A stretch of DNA of 64,000 nt, from assembly GCF_018998565.1 (NCBI RefSeq), contig NZ_JAHNZO010000030.1:1-64000 (forward strand), read 5' to 3'. The stretch comes from Paenibacillus oleatilyticus (GTDB lineage: Bacteria > Bacillota > Bacilli > Paenibacillales > NBRC-103111). Position numbers and translations under genes: made by a program. Shown one piece after another: positions 55,030 through 64,000 of the stretch. Every line of letters begins with the position of its first letter. Position 1 is the first letter of the stretch. Under the pieces are notes generated by a model. It had not been told where the DNA came from. It did not search any database and saw only the letters and a program-made list of their open reading frames with translations.

Positions 55030-55392
55030 ATGTTCAAAAAGAAATGCGCTCTGCTTAAGCTGGAGGACCGGATCGAATTCGTGGAAATGCCCGCTACCCA
55101 TATGTACCAACTGGCCGCGCTTAATCAGCGGCTGCATAAGGAGCTGGACAAGCTGACGACCCCCAATGCTCCCAAACTGCCGGTGTTCATCGCGGAATTC
55201 GACGGACTTGAGCTTGTTCATCCGGACTATACGCTCCAGCACGGTCTGGACTACATCAACCGTTTGGAACAGACGTTCAGCGCAATCCAAGAGCAGGAAA
55301 AAGAATATCCGCTCATCTCCCTCTTGACCGAGATTCGCGCGCTTCAGGCACAGCTTGAGCAGTGGTACGAAGAGGAACAAGACTTCGCTTAA
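55030..55392 (+). CDS. Conserved helical protein of unknown function
   Basis: A 120-residue soluble protein: MFKKKCALLKLEDRIEFVEM, QLAALNQRLHKELDKL, and a charged coiled C-terminus (SLLTEIRALQAQLEQWYEEEQDF). No domain recognised. AGAGGAG precedes the ATG at 55030. A cmpA-like gene follows in the same direction. Confidence 0.7.
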   Translation: MFKKKCALLKLEDRIEFVEMPATHMYQLAALNQRLHKELDKLTTPNAPKLPVFIAEFDGLELVHPDYTLQHGLDYINRLEQTFSAIQEQEKEYPLISLLTEIRALQAQLEQWYEEEQDFA

Positions 55393-55470
55393 AAAGGACC
55401 TGCACCCGAAACGGCTCCCGCCCATATGCTGTATTGTGTACGGCAGCTAGACGGGAAGGGACTGATGGTG

Positions 55471-55611
55471 TTGCCACAATGGCTTTGCAACCAGCTGATG
55501 CGGGCATTTTACAACAAAAACCGCCGGCAAATCCGTTTGTTGAACGATTGCTGGTTTTTTTACCGCACCCGCAAAAGCGAGACGGACCCCACGACATCCC
55601 AGCTTCAATAA
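55471..55611 (+). CDS. cmpA: Cortex morphogenetic protein CmpA
   Basis: A 46-residue protein. LPQWLCNQLMRAFYNKNRRQIRLL, then NDCWFFYRTRK, matches the CmpA core. In B. subtilis CmpA acts with ClpXP to degrade SpoIVA in spores whose envelope is faulty. TTG 55471 gives the usual MPxWL start; ATG 55465 would add two residues. The C-terminal tail is slightly longer than usual. Confidence 0.82.
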   Translation: MPQWLCNQLMRAFYNKNRRQIRLLNDCWFFYRTRKSETDPTTSQLQ

Positions 55612-55634
55612 AAGATGAGCTCACGCTCAAAAAC

Positions 55635-55706
55635 AAATAGAGCATACGCCAGAGCGAAGGACGCAGCTTCCGCTACATCCTTTTTCTCCGGCTTATGCTC
55701 TATTTT
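55635..55706. terminator. Bidirectional terminator, cmpA / tex
   Basis: AAATAGAGCATA (55635-55646) pairs with TATGCTCTATTTT (55694-55706), with an inner imperfect hairpin. Confidence 0.75.
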
Positions 55707-55710
55707 ATGC

Positions 55711-57936
55711 TTAAGAAGGCTTTTTCATCGTTAGCCCGACGCGGCCCTTTTTCAGGTCGACGTTGAGCACCCATACCGTCACGACATCCCCTACGGACAC
55801 GACGTCCATCGGATGCTTCACGTAGGAATTGCTTAACTGCGAAATATGAACGAGCCCGTCGTTTTTGATGCCAATATCGACGAAAGCGCCGAAATCGATC
55901 ACGTTGCGCACGGTTCCCTGCAGCTCCATGCCCGGCTTCAAATCTTCGATCTGCAGCACGTCCGTGCGGAAAATCGGCGCCGGCAGCTCCTCCCGCGGAT
56001 CGCGTCCCGGCCGCTGCAGCGAATCGAGAATGTCGCGCAGCGTCGGCACCCCGACGCCAAGCTTCGGAGCGAGCTCCTCCGGCTCCAGGCTTTGCAGCAT
56101 GGCTTTCAGTTCGGCACTGCCAAGCTGCGACAGTTCCAGCTTCAGCTCGCGGAACAGCTTGTCGACCACCTCGTATGACTCCGGGTGGATCGGCGTATTA
56201 TCCAGCGGATTGCTGCCTTCAGCGATCCGCAAAAAGCCGACGCACTGCTCGAACGCCTTCGCTCCGAGCCGAGGAACCTTTTGCAGCTGCGCCCGGCTCG
56301 TAAATTTCCCGTTGTCGTCGCGGTATTTTACGATATTTTTGGCCAGCGTACTGTTCACGCCCGACACATAGGACAACAGCGACGGCGACGCCGTGTTCAC
56401 GTCCACGCCCACATGGTTTACCGCCGACTCAACGACGAACTTCAGGCTCTCTTCGAGCCTTTTTTGCGTGACGTCATGCTGGTATTGGCCAACACCGATC
56501 GCTTTCGGCTCGATTTTGACCAGCTCCGCCAGCGGGTCCTGCAGCCGCCGCGCGATGGAGATCGCGCTCCGTTCCGCTACGTCCAAGTCCGGGAACTCCG
56601 TCTGCGCCAGCTTGGAAGCCGAATAGACGCTCGCCCCGGCTTCGTTGACGATCAAATACTGCAGCTTCCGCTGCTTTATCTCGCTGATCAGCTCGGCCAC
56701 GAATTGTTCCGTCTCGCGGGACGCCGTCCCGTTGCCAATGACGATCAATTCGACGCGGTAAGCGTCGATCAGACGCTTGAACGTCGCTTTCGCTTCCGCT
56801 ACTTTATTGTTCGGAGGCGTCGGGTATGTGACGGCGATCTCCAACATTTTGCCCGTATCGTCGACGACAGCCAGCTTGCAGCCTGTCCGGTACGCGGGAT
56901 CGACGCCAAGCACCACCTTGCCCTTGACCGGCGGCTGAAGCAGCAGATTGCGCAAATTTTCGGCGAATACCTCGATCGCTTTTTCCTCGGCCTTCTCCGT
57001 CATTTCATTGCGCACTTCGCGCTCGATGGACGAGGCGATCAGCCGTTTGTACGCATCTTCAATGACAGCCGTCAATGTGTCGCGAACGATGGAAGGCCCC
57101 TTGAGCACTTGCTTCGCGATATACTCGTGAATCCGCTCGACCGGAACGTCCAGCGCCACCTTCAGCACTTCTTCCCGTTCTCCGCGATTGATCGCGAGAA
57201 TCCGGTGCGGCGGTAGCTTGCGGACCGGCTCCTGGTAGCTGTAATACATCTCGTAGACGGATTCTTGCTCGGCGTCCTTGGCTTCGGTCCGCAGGATGCC
57301 CTGCTCAAACGTGTGACGGCGCACCCAAGCGCGGATTTTCGCATCGTCGGCGATTTGCTCCGCAATGATATCCATCGCGCCTTGTACGGCTTCCTCGGCC
57401 GTCTGAACGCCTTTCTCCTCGCTGACATACTTGCCCGCTTCGGCAAGCAGATCGCCCTGCTTGGGCTGCGTCTGAATCCAGAGCGCCAGAGGCTCGAGCC
57501 CCTTCTCCTTCGCCACGCTGGCGCGCGTCTTGCGCTTCTGCCGATACGGGCGGTACAAGTCCTCGACTTCCTGCAACTTGACCGACTGCTCGATCGCCGT
57601 ACGCAGCTCGGCCGTCAGCTTGCCCTGCTCGTCGATCAGACGGATGACCTCCAGCTTCCGGTCCTCCAGATTGCGCAAATACGTCAGCCGCTCTTCAATG
57701 TCCCGCAGCTGATTTTCGTCGAGCTCTCCGGTCATTTCTTTCCGGTACCGGGCGATAAAAGGAATCGTATTCCCCTCATCCAGCAGACCGACCGTCGTCT
57801 TCACCCGGCCTGCGGCGATTTGCAGCTCGGACGCGATCTGCTTCAGAATGCGTTCCTGAATCGCCGCTTTCATCTCTTCCGTCAGTTCCACAACCGCCCG
57901 AACTTCTTCCGTCTGACCCGTTTTCTCTTTTGCCAT
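55711..57936 (-). CDS. tex: Tex-family S1 RNA-binding protein
   Basis: A 741-residue protein with the Tex order: N-terminal helical domain, YqgF-like fold (VVLGVDPAYRTGCKLAVVDDTG), helix-hairpin-helix region (NTASPSLLSYVSGVN; SRAQLQKVPRLGAKAFEQC) and C-terminal S1 domain (GTVRNVIDFGAFVDIGI). Tex binds nucleic acid and acts in transcription or ribosome quality control. ATG 57936 follows GGAGGAGAAAAG. Confidence 0.95.
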   Translation of the reverse strand: MAKEKTGQTEEVRAVVELTEEMKAAIQERILKQIASELQIAAGRVKTTVGLLDEGNTIPFIARYRKEMTGELDENQLRDIEERLTYLRNLEDRKLEVIRLIDEQGKLTAELRTAIEQSVKLQEVEDLYRPYRQKRKTRASVAKEKGLEPLALWIQTQPKQGDLLAEAGKYVSEEKGVQTAEEAVQGAMDIIAEQIADDAKIRAWVRRHTFEQGILRTEAKDAEQESVYEMYYSYQEPVRKLPPHRILAINRGEREEVLKVALDVPVERIHEYIAKQVLKGPSIVRDTLTAVIEDAYKRLIASSIEREVRNEMTEKAEEKAIEVFAENLRNLLLQPPVKGKVVLGVDPAYRTGCKLAVVDDTGKMLEIAVTYPTPPNNKVAEAKATFKRLIDAYRVELIVIGNGTASRETEQFVAELISEIKQRKLQYLIVNEAGASVYSASKLAQTEFPDLDVAERSAISIARRLQDPLAELVKIEPKAIGVGQYQHDVTQKRLEESLKFVVESAVNHVGVDVNTASPSLLSYVSGVNSTLAKNIVKYRDDNGKFTSRAQLQKVPRLGAKAFEQCVGFLRIAEGSNPLDNTPIHPESYEVVDKLFRELKLELSQLGSAELKAMLQSLEPEELAPKLGVGVPTLRDILDSLQRPGRDPREELPAPIFRTDVLQIEDLKPGMELQGTVRNVIDFGAFVDIGIKNDGLVHISQLSNSYVKHPMDVVSVGDVVTVWVLNVDLKKGRVGLTMKKPS

Positions 57937-57999
57937 CCGACTTTTCTCCTCCCAGACATAAAAAAGCGAGGGTACCCGCACCCCCGCCTCGTCAGCATG

Positions 58000-58350
58000 T
58001 TAAAACTCAATCAGACCTACGCTTATTTGCAAAGCTTCATCGACCTTGCGCATGGTTTCCTCATCCAAGTGCGTGATTTTGTCCGTCAGGCGCTGCTTAT
58101 CGATGGTCCGAATCTGCTCCAGCAGGATGACCGAATCCCTGTCAAAACCGTGCGCTTCCGCGTCAATCTCCACATGCGTCGGCAGCTTGGCTTTTTGAAT
58201 CTGCGCCGTAATCGCCGCTACGATCACCGTAGGACTGAAGCGATTGCCGATATCATTCTGAATGATCAGTACGGGCCGAATGCCGCCCTGCTCCGAACCG
58301 ACGACCGGTGAAAGATCCGCGAAAAAAACATCGCCACGTTTGACAATCAA
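58000..58350 (-). CDS. ndoA: Type II toxin endoribonuclease EndoA (MazF family)
   Basis: A 116-residue PemK/MazF-type RNase. Opening [31 protein letters not shown] matches EndoA (cut in the text as [10 protein letters not shown], then [12 protein letters not shown]); Arg in GGIRP and Thr in AAITAQ are the catalytic residues. It cuts mRNA at UACAU in Bacillus. TTG start with GGGGTG upstream. It begins three bases after the antitoxin gene. Confidence 0.95.
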   Translation of the reverse strand: MIVKRGDVFFADLSPVVGSEQGGIRPVLIIQNDIGNRFSPTVIVAAITAQIQKAKLPTHVEIDAEAHGFDRDSVILLEQIRTIDKQRLTDKITHLDEETMRKVDEALQISVGLIEF

Positions 58351-58353
58351 GCG

Positions 58354-58635
58354 TCACACCCCGCTTACCAGGCGGTCCAGCGTATTGTCCGCTTCTTCCT
58401 CCGCCTGAAACGCTTCCGAGGCCATGTTCAGGTTGATCTTAGCCATTTCCATATAGCCGCGTTGCATCGATTCGCGCAAATGCCGTTTCTTACGCTCCAA
58501 CAAGTAAAGCTTCATCGCCTGACGGATAAACTCGCTGCGGTTGGAATTTTCCTTCTCCACCAGATGATCGACTTCCTGCAGCAAATAATCCGGCAAGCTG
58601 ATCATGATTCGCTTCGTGTTATGCGCACCCGCCAC
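58354..58635 (-). CDS. ndoAI: Antitoxin EndoAI (MazE/RHH family)
   Basis: A 93-residue antitoxin. The N-terminal ribbon-helix-helix (KRIMISLPDYLLQEVDHLV, NRSEFIRQAMKLYL) binds DNA, and the C-terminal part (residues 60-90) binds and blocks EndoA. GTG start with GGGGGTG upstream. A near-perfect 24-bp palindrome 88 bases upstream is a candidate operator. The gene lies between alr and ndoA as in Bacillus. Confidence 0.93.
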   Translation of the reverse strand: MAGAHNTKRIMISLPDYLLQEVDHLVEKENSNRSEFIRQAMKLYLLERKKRHLRESMQRGYMEMAKINLNMASEAFQAEEEADNTLDRLVSGV

Positions 58636-58722
58636 CTATACATGCACCCCCAAAAACATACAAGAACCTATTTCCATTATGGCAAACTTCCAGATAAAAT
58701 ATACAAAATCAATATATGCCGA

Positions 58723-58746
58723 AGGTATAGCATATATGTTATACCT
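58723..58746. promoter_or_regulatory. 24-bp palindrome upstream of ndoAI-ndoA
   Basis: AGGTATAG-CATATATG-TTATACCT is symmetric except at one pair. It lies in the 270-base gap between alr and ndoAI. RHH antitoxins often bind such symmetric AT-rich sites; binding by EndoAI is a guess. Confidence 0.5.
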
Positions 58747-58907
58747 TGACGCGCTCCGCAGCATTTTGCCTCTATACTTATTCGCGGCAAACCAAGAAAA
58801 TCCTCTCATGTTAGGAGGAAAAATTCAATGGAAAATGCAGCCAGTTCTTTTTTTGGACAAAAAGTATGGTCTTCCGCGAAGAGTTTGTAGAGGCGGCGGA
58901 GCCTTTA

Positions 58908-60095
58908 TTATGCCTCCGGCTCCCATACGTGCCGCAGCAGCGGATTCACTGACCGTGCAGCGCAGCCTGCCTTTATATACACTCGGGGCACCCGATGCGA
59001 AATCATGCAGACGACCTCGTAATTGATCGTTCCGAGCCAAGCGGCGTGCTCTTCCGCCGTAATCCGGTCTTCACTCTGACCGCCCAGAATTACCACTTCT
59101 TCGCCCATTTGGATATCAGGCATTTCGGATACATTCAGCATGCATTGATCCATACAAATTCTTCCTACTACGGGGACCCGCCGCCCTCGAATCAATACTT
59201 GCGCCTTGCCGGTCAGCATTCGGGAAAAGCCGTCCGCGTACCCGATCGGCAGCGTCGCAATCGTCTCTTCACCCTGCGTCCGGTACACGATGCCATAGCT
59301 GATACCTGAACCCTCAGGCACTTGCTTCACCATGACGACGCTGGATTTGATGCTCATTACCGGCTGCAAATCAACCTGCTGCTTATTCACCTCTTCGGAC
59401 GGATACAATCCATACATCGCGATCCCGAGCCGTACCATGTTGAAGGATAAATTCGGCGTATCGATCCCCGCAGCGCTGTTCCCGGCGTGAACGTACGGAA
59501 ATTGAATTCCTTTTTGCGTAAAATGATCAACGACCTGCTCGAATCGGCCGTACTGCTCAAGCGTGTAGCTCTTGTCCGTTTCATCCGCGCAAGCAAAATG
59601 GGTAAACAACCCTTCCACCCGAATCCCCGGTGTCCGCATCGCCCGTTCGATCAGCACGATCGCTTCTTCCGCATCCGTTAACCCGAGCCGGTTCATTCCG
59701 GAGTCGATCTTAATATGAATGTTTAACGGGCGCTCCTTTGCCCCTAGTCGTTCCCACGCGTCCAGCAGCTCATGGGTATATATATTGAGCGTAATCCCAT
59801 GGGCCCATGCGGTTTCCAGCCCTTCCGGGGGCGTATAGCCCAATACGAGGATCGGGGCTGTAATACCTGCTTGCCGAAGCTCCAAACCCTCATCCAAAAA
59901 AGCGACCGCAATATATTCCACGCCGCACTGCAGCGCCTCCCGGCATACCTCCACCGCTCCGTGTCCATAGGCATCCGCCTTGACGACTGCCATCATACGT
60001 ACATGCTCCGGAAGCACCCGTCGAAACTCGCCCAAATTATGGCGCAGCGCATCCAATGAAATTTCCACCCGGGTCGGCCGGTAAAACGAATCCAC
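58908..60095 (-). CDS. alr: Alanine racemase
   Basis: A 395-residue PLP enzyme making D-alanine for peptidoglycan. PLP-binding Lys39 is in VVKADAYGHG; the catalytic tyrosine is near SYGIVYRT; GYADGFSRML and CMDQCMLNV are conserved. GTG 60095 was chosen: it gives MDSFYRPTRVEISLDAL, the usual start, and follows AAGGTGGATC. An ATG at 60119 lacks a ribosome site. The neighbours ydcC-like, ndoAI and ndoA follow the Bacillus order. Confidence 0.95.
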   Translation of the reverse strand: MDSFYRPTRVEISLDALRHNLGEFRRVLPEHVRMMAVVKADAYGHGAVEVCREALQCGVEYIAVAFLDEGLELRQAGITAPILVLGYTPPEGLETAWAHGITLNIYTHELLDAWERLGAKERPLNIHIKIDSGMNRLGLTDAEEAIVLIERAMRTPGIRVEGLFTHFACADETDKSYTLEQYGRFEQVVDHFTQKGIQFPYVHAGNSAAGIDTPNLSFNMVRLGIAMYGLYPSEEVNKQQVDLQPVMSIKSSVVMVKQVPEGSGISYGIVYRTQGEETIATLPIGYADGFSRMLTGKAQVLIRGRRVPVVGRICMDQCMLNVSEMPDIQMGEEVVILGGQSEDRITAEEHAAWLGTINYEVVCMISHRVPRVYIKAGCAARSVNPLLRHVWEPEA

Positions 60096-60265
60096 CTGAT
60101 CCACCTTCTTCGGTCTCATAAAATCAAGGGAAGCCGCTTACGAGGCCATAGCTTGCGCCTGTAAAGAAGCTTCCCGCTTAAAAATTCATATGATCATGGT
60201 AATGCGTACCGCAGGGCCCTGTCAACGAACAAAATAGTAACATCGCGCCCGTCAGTTTTTGGTTA

Positions 60266-61636
60266 TTATTTACCGATTTCCCCTTGCACCGCTTGCGCCA
60301 CCTTAATCATCTCCGTCTCGGGCAAGTCCCCTGTAGATAAGCGGAATTCGATACCGTCGTAGGTCCAGGTCAATGTTTTCTTCGCATCCCCGGTCACAAC
60401 ACCGAGCGTAAAGCCCAGATCCAAAATATCCCCCGGCAGGACCGACACCGTCTGTACCTGCGGACGCGACTCCATCAGCGTATAGTTGTATTTGCCGGAG
60501 TAGCGGAGCATCACCGCTTGATCTTCACCCAGCTTAAGCTCCGTCACGTCTTGTTTCTTCACGCCGCTCGGCATGTAACGCGGTTCAATGATGCCGAACG
60601 ATTGCTGCTTGGAGGTGTCTTTTTTGGCGCCTGTGGCTGCCGCCTGCGTCCCGTTGGCTGCAGTAGCCTTCTCGCTTCCGGCGTCTGCCGCCGTGCCTTG
60701 GCTGCCGTTGGCGCTGCTCGTCTTCGTGCTATCACTGCTGGTTCCGGGTGCGGCAGCACCTTTGCTGTCACCTGCAGCTGTGCCTGCTGTATTGCCTTTG
60801 CTCGTGCCCGCTGCGTCGCTTTTTGCATCAGATCCCGACCCTTGTCCCGTAGCGGTTCCGTTTGTTCCTTTCCCTGTACCGTTACCGGTCACCGTTCCTT
60901 TGCCGCTCGCTGCCCCTGTGCCGGCCTTGGAATCGGTAGCTCCCGATTTCTCAGCGGCTTTCGAATCCTCTTGCATCATCGTGGGCAGCGTCTTCAGGTT
61001 CCAGCCCGTCATATTGCGCTGCATATCAAACTGATCCTTCTCAAACTTCGTACCGAACTCAAATTGGTCGAATTTCACAATGACCATCACATTGGAGTTG
61101 GCATCCGACACTTCCACATGCTGCGGAGCATAGTTTCTCTTGTCCAGCCACACCTTCTGCCGCGCCAGGGAGCCGTTCTGGTAATTCGCCACTACATCGA
61201 ATACATACGCCTTCTCGTCCGACGTAAAATGCCGTTCATTATCCATCAGAATGCTTTGGACGAGCGACTGGTATAAGTAAACTTGGCCTTGATTCTCCGG
61301 CCAATCGCTTTGGAATCGGAAGCTTTTGTTCAAATGCGGCGTCAGCACGAATACTCCGTCATCGTTGCGCAGCACAATTTGCGTAATATCCTTCTTCGCA
61401 TTCGTCAGCGAAATCCGGTAAAACGAAGGGGCCTGGAAGCTAACCTCCACATCGTATTCTTGAGGATCCTGCCCCGTGCGCAGCGTCATCTGCCCTTTTC
61501 CGTGATAGCTCTGCAGCTTGCTCATCACACCGTCCAATTCCTTTACTACCGATCCTGCATCCTTTTTGCCGCACCCGGACACTACCAGGCTTAAACAAAC
61601 CATCACAAGGGCCACCACCCACGTGAACCGCCGCAT
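60266..61636 (-). CDS. LolA-like sporulation lipoprotein (YdcC-like) with low-complexity linker
   Basis: A 456-residue lipoprotein (lipobox VSGC, Cys22). Residues about 30-215 form a LolA/LppX-type fold (GKGQMTLRTGQDPQEYDVEVSF). A 130-residue Gly/Ala/Thr/Ser/Lys-rich linker follows (from about 225 to 355), then a C-terminal DUF4367-like domain (EAVMLRYSG; WTYDGIEFRLSTGDLP). B. subtilis YdcC, in the same place next to alr, is sporulation-linked and lacks such a long linker as far as I recall. GAGGGGATGAGACG precedes the ATG. Confidence 0.85.
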   Translation of the reverse strand: MRRFTWVVALVMVCLSLVVSGCGKKDAGSVVKELDGVMSKLQSYHGKGQMTLRTGQDPQEYDVEVSFQAPSFYRISLTNAKKDITQIVLRNDDGVFVLTPHLNKSFRFQSDWPENQGQVYLYQSLVQSILMDNERHFTSDEKAYVFDVVANYQNGSLARQKVWLDKRNYAPQHVEVSDANSNVMVIVKFDQFEFGTKFEKDQFDMQRNMTGWNLKTLPTMMQEDSKAAEKSGATDSKAGTGAASGKGTVTGNGTGKGTNGTATGQGSGSDAKSDAAGTSKGNTAGTAAGDSKGAAAPGTSSDSTKTSSANGSQGTAADAGSEKATAANGTQAAATGAKKDTSKQQSFGIIEPRYMPSGVKKQDVTELKLGEDQAVMLRYSGKYNYTLMESRPQVQTVSVLPGDILDLGFTLGVVTGDAKKTLTWTYDGIEFRLSTGDLPETEMIKVAQAVQGEIGK

Positions 61637-61728
61637 CGTCTCATCCCCTCCACCACATAATCAATCCAGATTGATACCATGTCTATGTGGGGACTTGGCC
61701 AATTATGCAGACAAGGTTGGCGGGGAAA

Positions 61729-61761
61729 TAAAAACTCCTATAACCGGTTGGTTATAGGAGT
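61729..61761 (-). terminator. Terminator of the polyprenyl glycosylphosphotransferase gene
   Basis: ACTCCTATAAC and GTTATAGGAGT form the stem on the minus strand, followed by TTTTT. Confidence 0.85.
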
Positions 61762-61766
61762 AGGGC

Positions 61767-63176
61767 TTAATATGCATTTTTATTAACAAAGCCATTAATG
61801 ATGGTCTTCCAAATAATCTTGATGTCGAACAAAAAGCTCCAATTCTCAATGTAGAAAATATCGTACTTGATCCGGTCCTCTATAGATGTATCGCCACGCA
61901 GCCCGTTGGACTGAGCCCAGCCGGTAATCCCGGGGCGAATGTGATGCTTCACCATATACTTCGGAATTTCTTCTTTAAATTGTTCAACGAAATACGGTCG
62001 TTCCGGCCGGGGCCCGACAACACTCATATGTCCGAACAATACATTGAAAAACTGCGGCAGTTCATCCAAGCTCGTTTTTCTCAAGAACGTACCGAACTTT
62101 GTTTTGCGCGGATCATTTTCTGTCGTCCATTGGGTATCGGAAGATTGCTCCGTTTGTACTCGCATCGAACGGAATTTATACATCATAAAATTCCGTCTGT
62201 TTAAACCGACACGTTCCTGCTTAAAAATAACCGGACCCGGAGAAGTGATCTTCACACCGATAGTAATAAGGATTAATAATGGCAGTGTAATAAGAATGGC
62301 AGCTAATGAAAATGCAATATCAAAGGCACGTTTGAAAAAACGATTTCTGAATTCATCCAGCGGAATATCCCTGACATTAATTAAAGGAATGCCTGCGAAA
62401 TTATCAAAATACGGCTTGGACGGAAGGTAATCAAAATAATCGGGAATAATTAACGTTTTGACTCCGGCCTTTTCACAAATATTAATAATTTTTCCGAACT
62501 TATGATGAGCGTCCAATGGTAAAGCAATGATCACTTCATCAATTAATGTCGTCTCCAGAATGGCCTCAAGCTCATCGACCCGTCCAAGAATAGGCTTGTA
62601 GTTTTCAAAACCGACTTCATGACAATCATGAAAATCATCCAGGAAACCCACTACTTCGTAACCTAATTCGGGGTACTGTAGTAAATTCCGGTAAAACCTT
62701 TTCCCGATCGAACCGGCACCAAGAATTAGTACGAATTGTTTATTGTATCCCTTCTGCCTCAAACGTTTCAAAGATATCTTAAGGATATAGCGGTAAAAGC
62801 TGATGGCGAGTATGCTATTTACTAAAAATAAGAAAAGGAACGAACGCGAAATATCAATTGCCTTAAATATGAACAAAAAACTTAACAAAATAAGTAAGCT
62901 TATTGTGTAAACTTGAACAATAGTGAATAATTCATAAGAAAATTTTTTTCTTCTTTTCGGGGTATAGAAATTAAAGGCGTAACTTAGAAATATTGCAATT
63001 CCCCCGTAAATTAAGCCCCATACTACATAATTTTGAAATGGGAGCCGATCATCGTCAAATGGAATCAATCCACTTTTAAATTTAAGCCACCATGAAAACA
63101 AGAAAATAAGCTGCACGCAAATAAAGTCAGTTAAAGAATAAATTTGCGATAAAAAACCTTGGCTCTGACGTACCAT
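61767..63176 (-). CDS. Exopolysaccharide priming polyprenyl glycosylphosphotransferase (WbaP/CpsE-like)
   Basis: A 469-residue membrane protein. Four helices lie in the first 125 residues, then a Rossmann-like segment with VLILGAGSIGKRFYRNLL (CoA-binding-like fold) and the bacterial sugar-transferase domain (GPVIFKQERVG, YKFRSM, TKFGTFLRKTSLDELPQFFNV, VGPRPERP). It adds the first sugar phosphate to undecaprenyl phosphate. GC content is clearly lower than in the genes before it, suggesting the edge of an exchanged surface-polysaccharide locus that continues past the window. Confidence 0.92.
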   Translation of the reverse strand: MVRQSQGFLSQIYSLTDFICVQLIFLFSWWLKFKSGLIPFDDDRLPFQNYVVWGLIYGGIAIFLSYAFNFYTPKRRKKFSYELFTIVQVYTISLLILLSFLFIFKAIDISRSFLFLFLVNSILAISFYRYILKISLKRLRQKGYNKQFVLILGAGSIGKRFYRNLLQYPELGYEVVGFLDDFHDCHEVGFENYKPILGRVDELEAILETTLIDEVIIALPLDAHHKFGKIINICEKAGVKTLIIPDYFDYLPSKPYFDNFAGIPLINVRDIPLDEFRNRFFKRAFDIAFSLAAILITLPLLILITIGVKITSPGPVIFKQERVGLNRRNFMMYKFRSMRVQTEQSSDTQWTTENDPRKTKFGTFLRKTSLDELPQFFNVLFGHMSVVGPRPERPYFVEQFKEEIPKYMVKHHIRPGITGWAQSNGLRGDTSIEDRIKYDIFYIENWSFLFDIKIIWKTIINGFVNKNAY

Positions 63177-64000
63177 TTACTCACCTCACAAAACAAAAAC
63201 AAAGTACTCCAATGATAGTAGCTCTAATACAATATAACATATTACAACTACGTTTGAATACTTGTGTGAAAAAAACTCAAACTATGTATTTATTTATTTT
63301 AGAAAATCAAATCTGAAAAAGTGATCTTGCTTGTACTATATAAAGATTGAATTTAAGTAAGCATATGAGACTCATACTGAGATTAGAACTTGGATCAATA
63401 GTCTTGGGTATCGTCTAATTGCTGATGACGATAATCCATTGGAATCTTTATTTTGAATACTTAATACTTAAAACATAACCACTAAGGTATGAAAAAATAC
63501 AGACTGCAAAGATTCCATAACAAACCATTTTAGGGACATTTTTGCCAACAAAATATCAAACCTAGAGTGCACAAGATTAATATCACCAAGCACAGATGCA
63601 GGGTAGAAAGCAAACAAATAATGTCCTAAAACAACCATGAGACAAGCTATCCCCCTAAGACTCTCTAATTCTCCCCCTCAAACCTTTTCGGGAATAAACT
63701 ACCTCTTAACTTAATGAATTTTACAAATTTATTGAAATCAAAGTTATGAGCAATTTAAACTTCCCATAAAATCAATAAGATTCATTCTTGCCCGAAAACA
63801 AGAAGTAAATCCTGAAAGCCAGATTTTTCATTATTGATTCGCACCTTCGATGAGGTTAAAAAACTTTTTTTTAATAAAAATATTATTCTCGTTAATATAA
63901 ACAATATATTACGATTCTTTATATTTTAAGGTTATTTTTAGTTTGCAACTCTATCTAAACGTATAGTTCAATTCTACTTACTATCCTACGTTGCTTCTCT
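63177..64000. other. AT-rich region without intact genes
   Basis: No complete reading frame was found. It holds the promoter side of the polyprenyl transferase gene, the decayed acyltransferase (63336-63671) and about 330 bases of AT-rich sequence to the end of the window in which I recognise nothing. Confidence 0.6.
63336..63671 (-). pseudogene. Decayed acyltransferase-3 gene remnant
   Basis: Three minus-strand frames, read in turn, give consecutive pieces of an acyltransferase-3 protein: ELESLRGIACLMVVLGHYLF at 63671 and down; then FAVCIFSYLSGYVLSIKYS in another frame; then SAIRRYPRLLIQVLISV-stop-VSYAYLN. The order and spacing match the N-terminal 110 residues of the family, which O-acetylates surface sugars. 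There are at least two frameshifts, one in-frame stop, no start and no C-terminal part. Confidence 0.75.

Overview
The window looks like chromosome of a moderately GC-rich, endospore-forming member of the Bacilli, most likely Paenibacillus or a close relative. The support is: strong Shine-Dalgarno sites with frequent TTG/GTG starts; a ydcC-like lipoprotein gene, alr, ndoAI and ndoA in the Bacillus order; the sporulation gene cmpA; a small CydS subunit after cydAB; an S-layer-homology protein; and small Bacilli families (UPF0435, UPF0316, CsbD, YjfB, DUF2621). No rRNA, CRISPR array, phage or complete insertion sequence was seen.

Layout. 0-6 kb: a Nudix hydrolase, a YheO-type regulator, a secreted gamma-glutamyltransferase-like enzyme preceded by a c-di-GMP-I riboswitch, and a chemoreceptor. 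6-11 kb: a drug/metabolite exporter, a two-component system whose kinase carries a frameshift, and a divergent DUF418 membrane protein. 11-21.5 kb: rpoN (sigma-54), a sigma-54 activator and a divergent operon with a canonical -24/-12 promoter and tandem palindromic enhancers. The operon encodes a quaternary-amine Rieske oxygenase, an OpuC-like ABC importer, an aldehyde dehydrogenase and a D-malate/tartrate dehydrogenase. Together they fit L-carnitine breakdown to trimethylamine and pyruvate. 22-28 kb: msrAB, an acetyltransferase, a diguanylate cyclase and cydABS with an extra 32-residue membrane peptide. 28-41 kb: housekeeping genes (yjbQ, pgi, ppnP, tkt, purU, nfo), a second diguanylate cyclase and a dehydrogenase-PilZ fusion. 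41-50 kb: an SLH protein, GDPD, a YhgE/Pip protein, a YjfB-family gene, and an ECF sigma/anti-sigma pair beside a copper-binding surface protein. 50-55 kb: five tRNA genes among tRNA-tail repeats and a palindromic element, with Mn-catalase, CsbD, CorA and SprT. 55-64 kb: cmpA, tex, ndoA-ndoAI-alr-ydcC, then an abrupt fall in GC with an exopolysaccharide priming transferase and a decayed acyltransferase.

Two themes connect the genes. First, c-di-GMP: two cyclases, one riboswitch and one PilZ fusion enzyme lie within 37 kb. Second, a self-contained sigma-54 regulon: sigma factor, activator, enhancers, promoter and catabolic operon are contiguous.

All calls come from reading the sequence; no database search was run.
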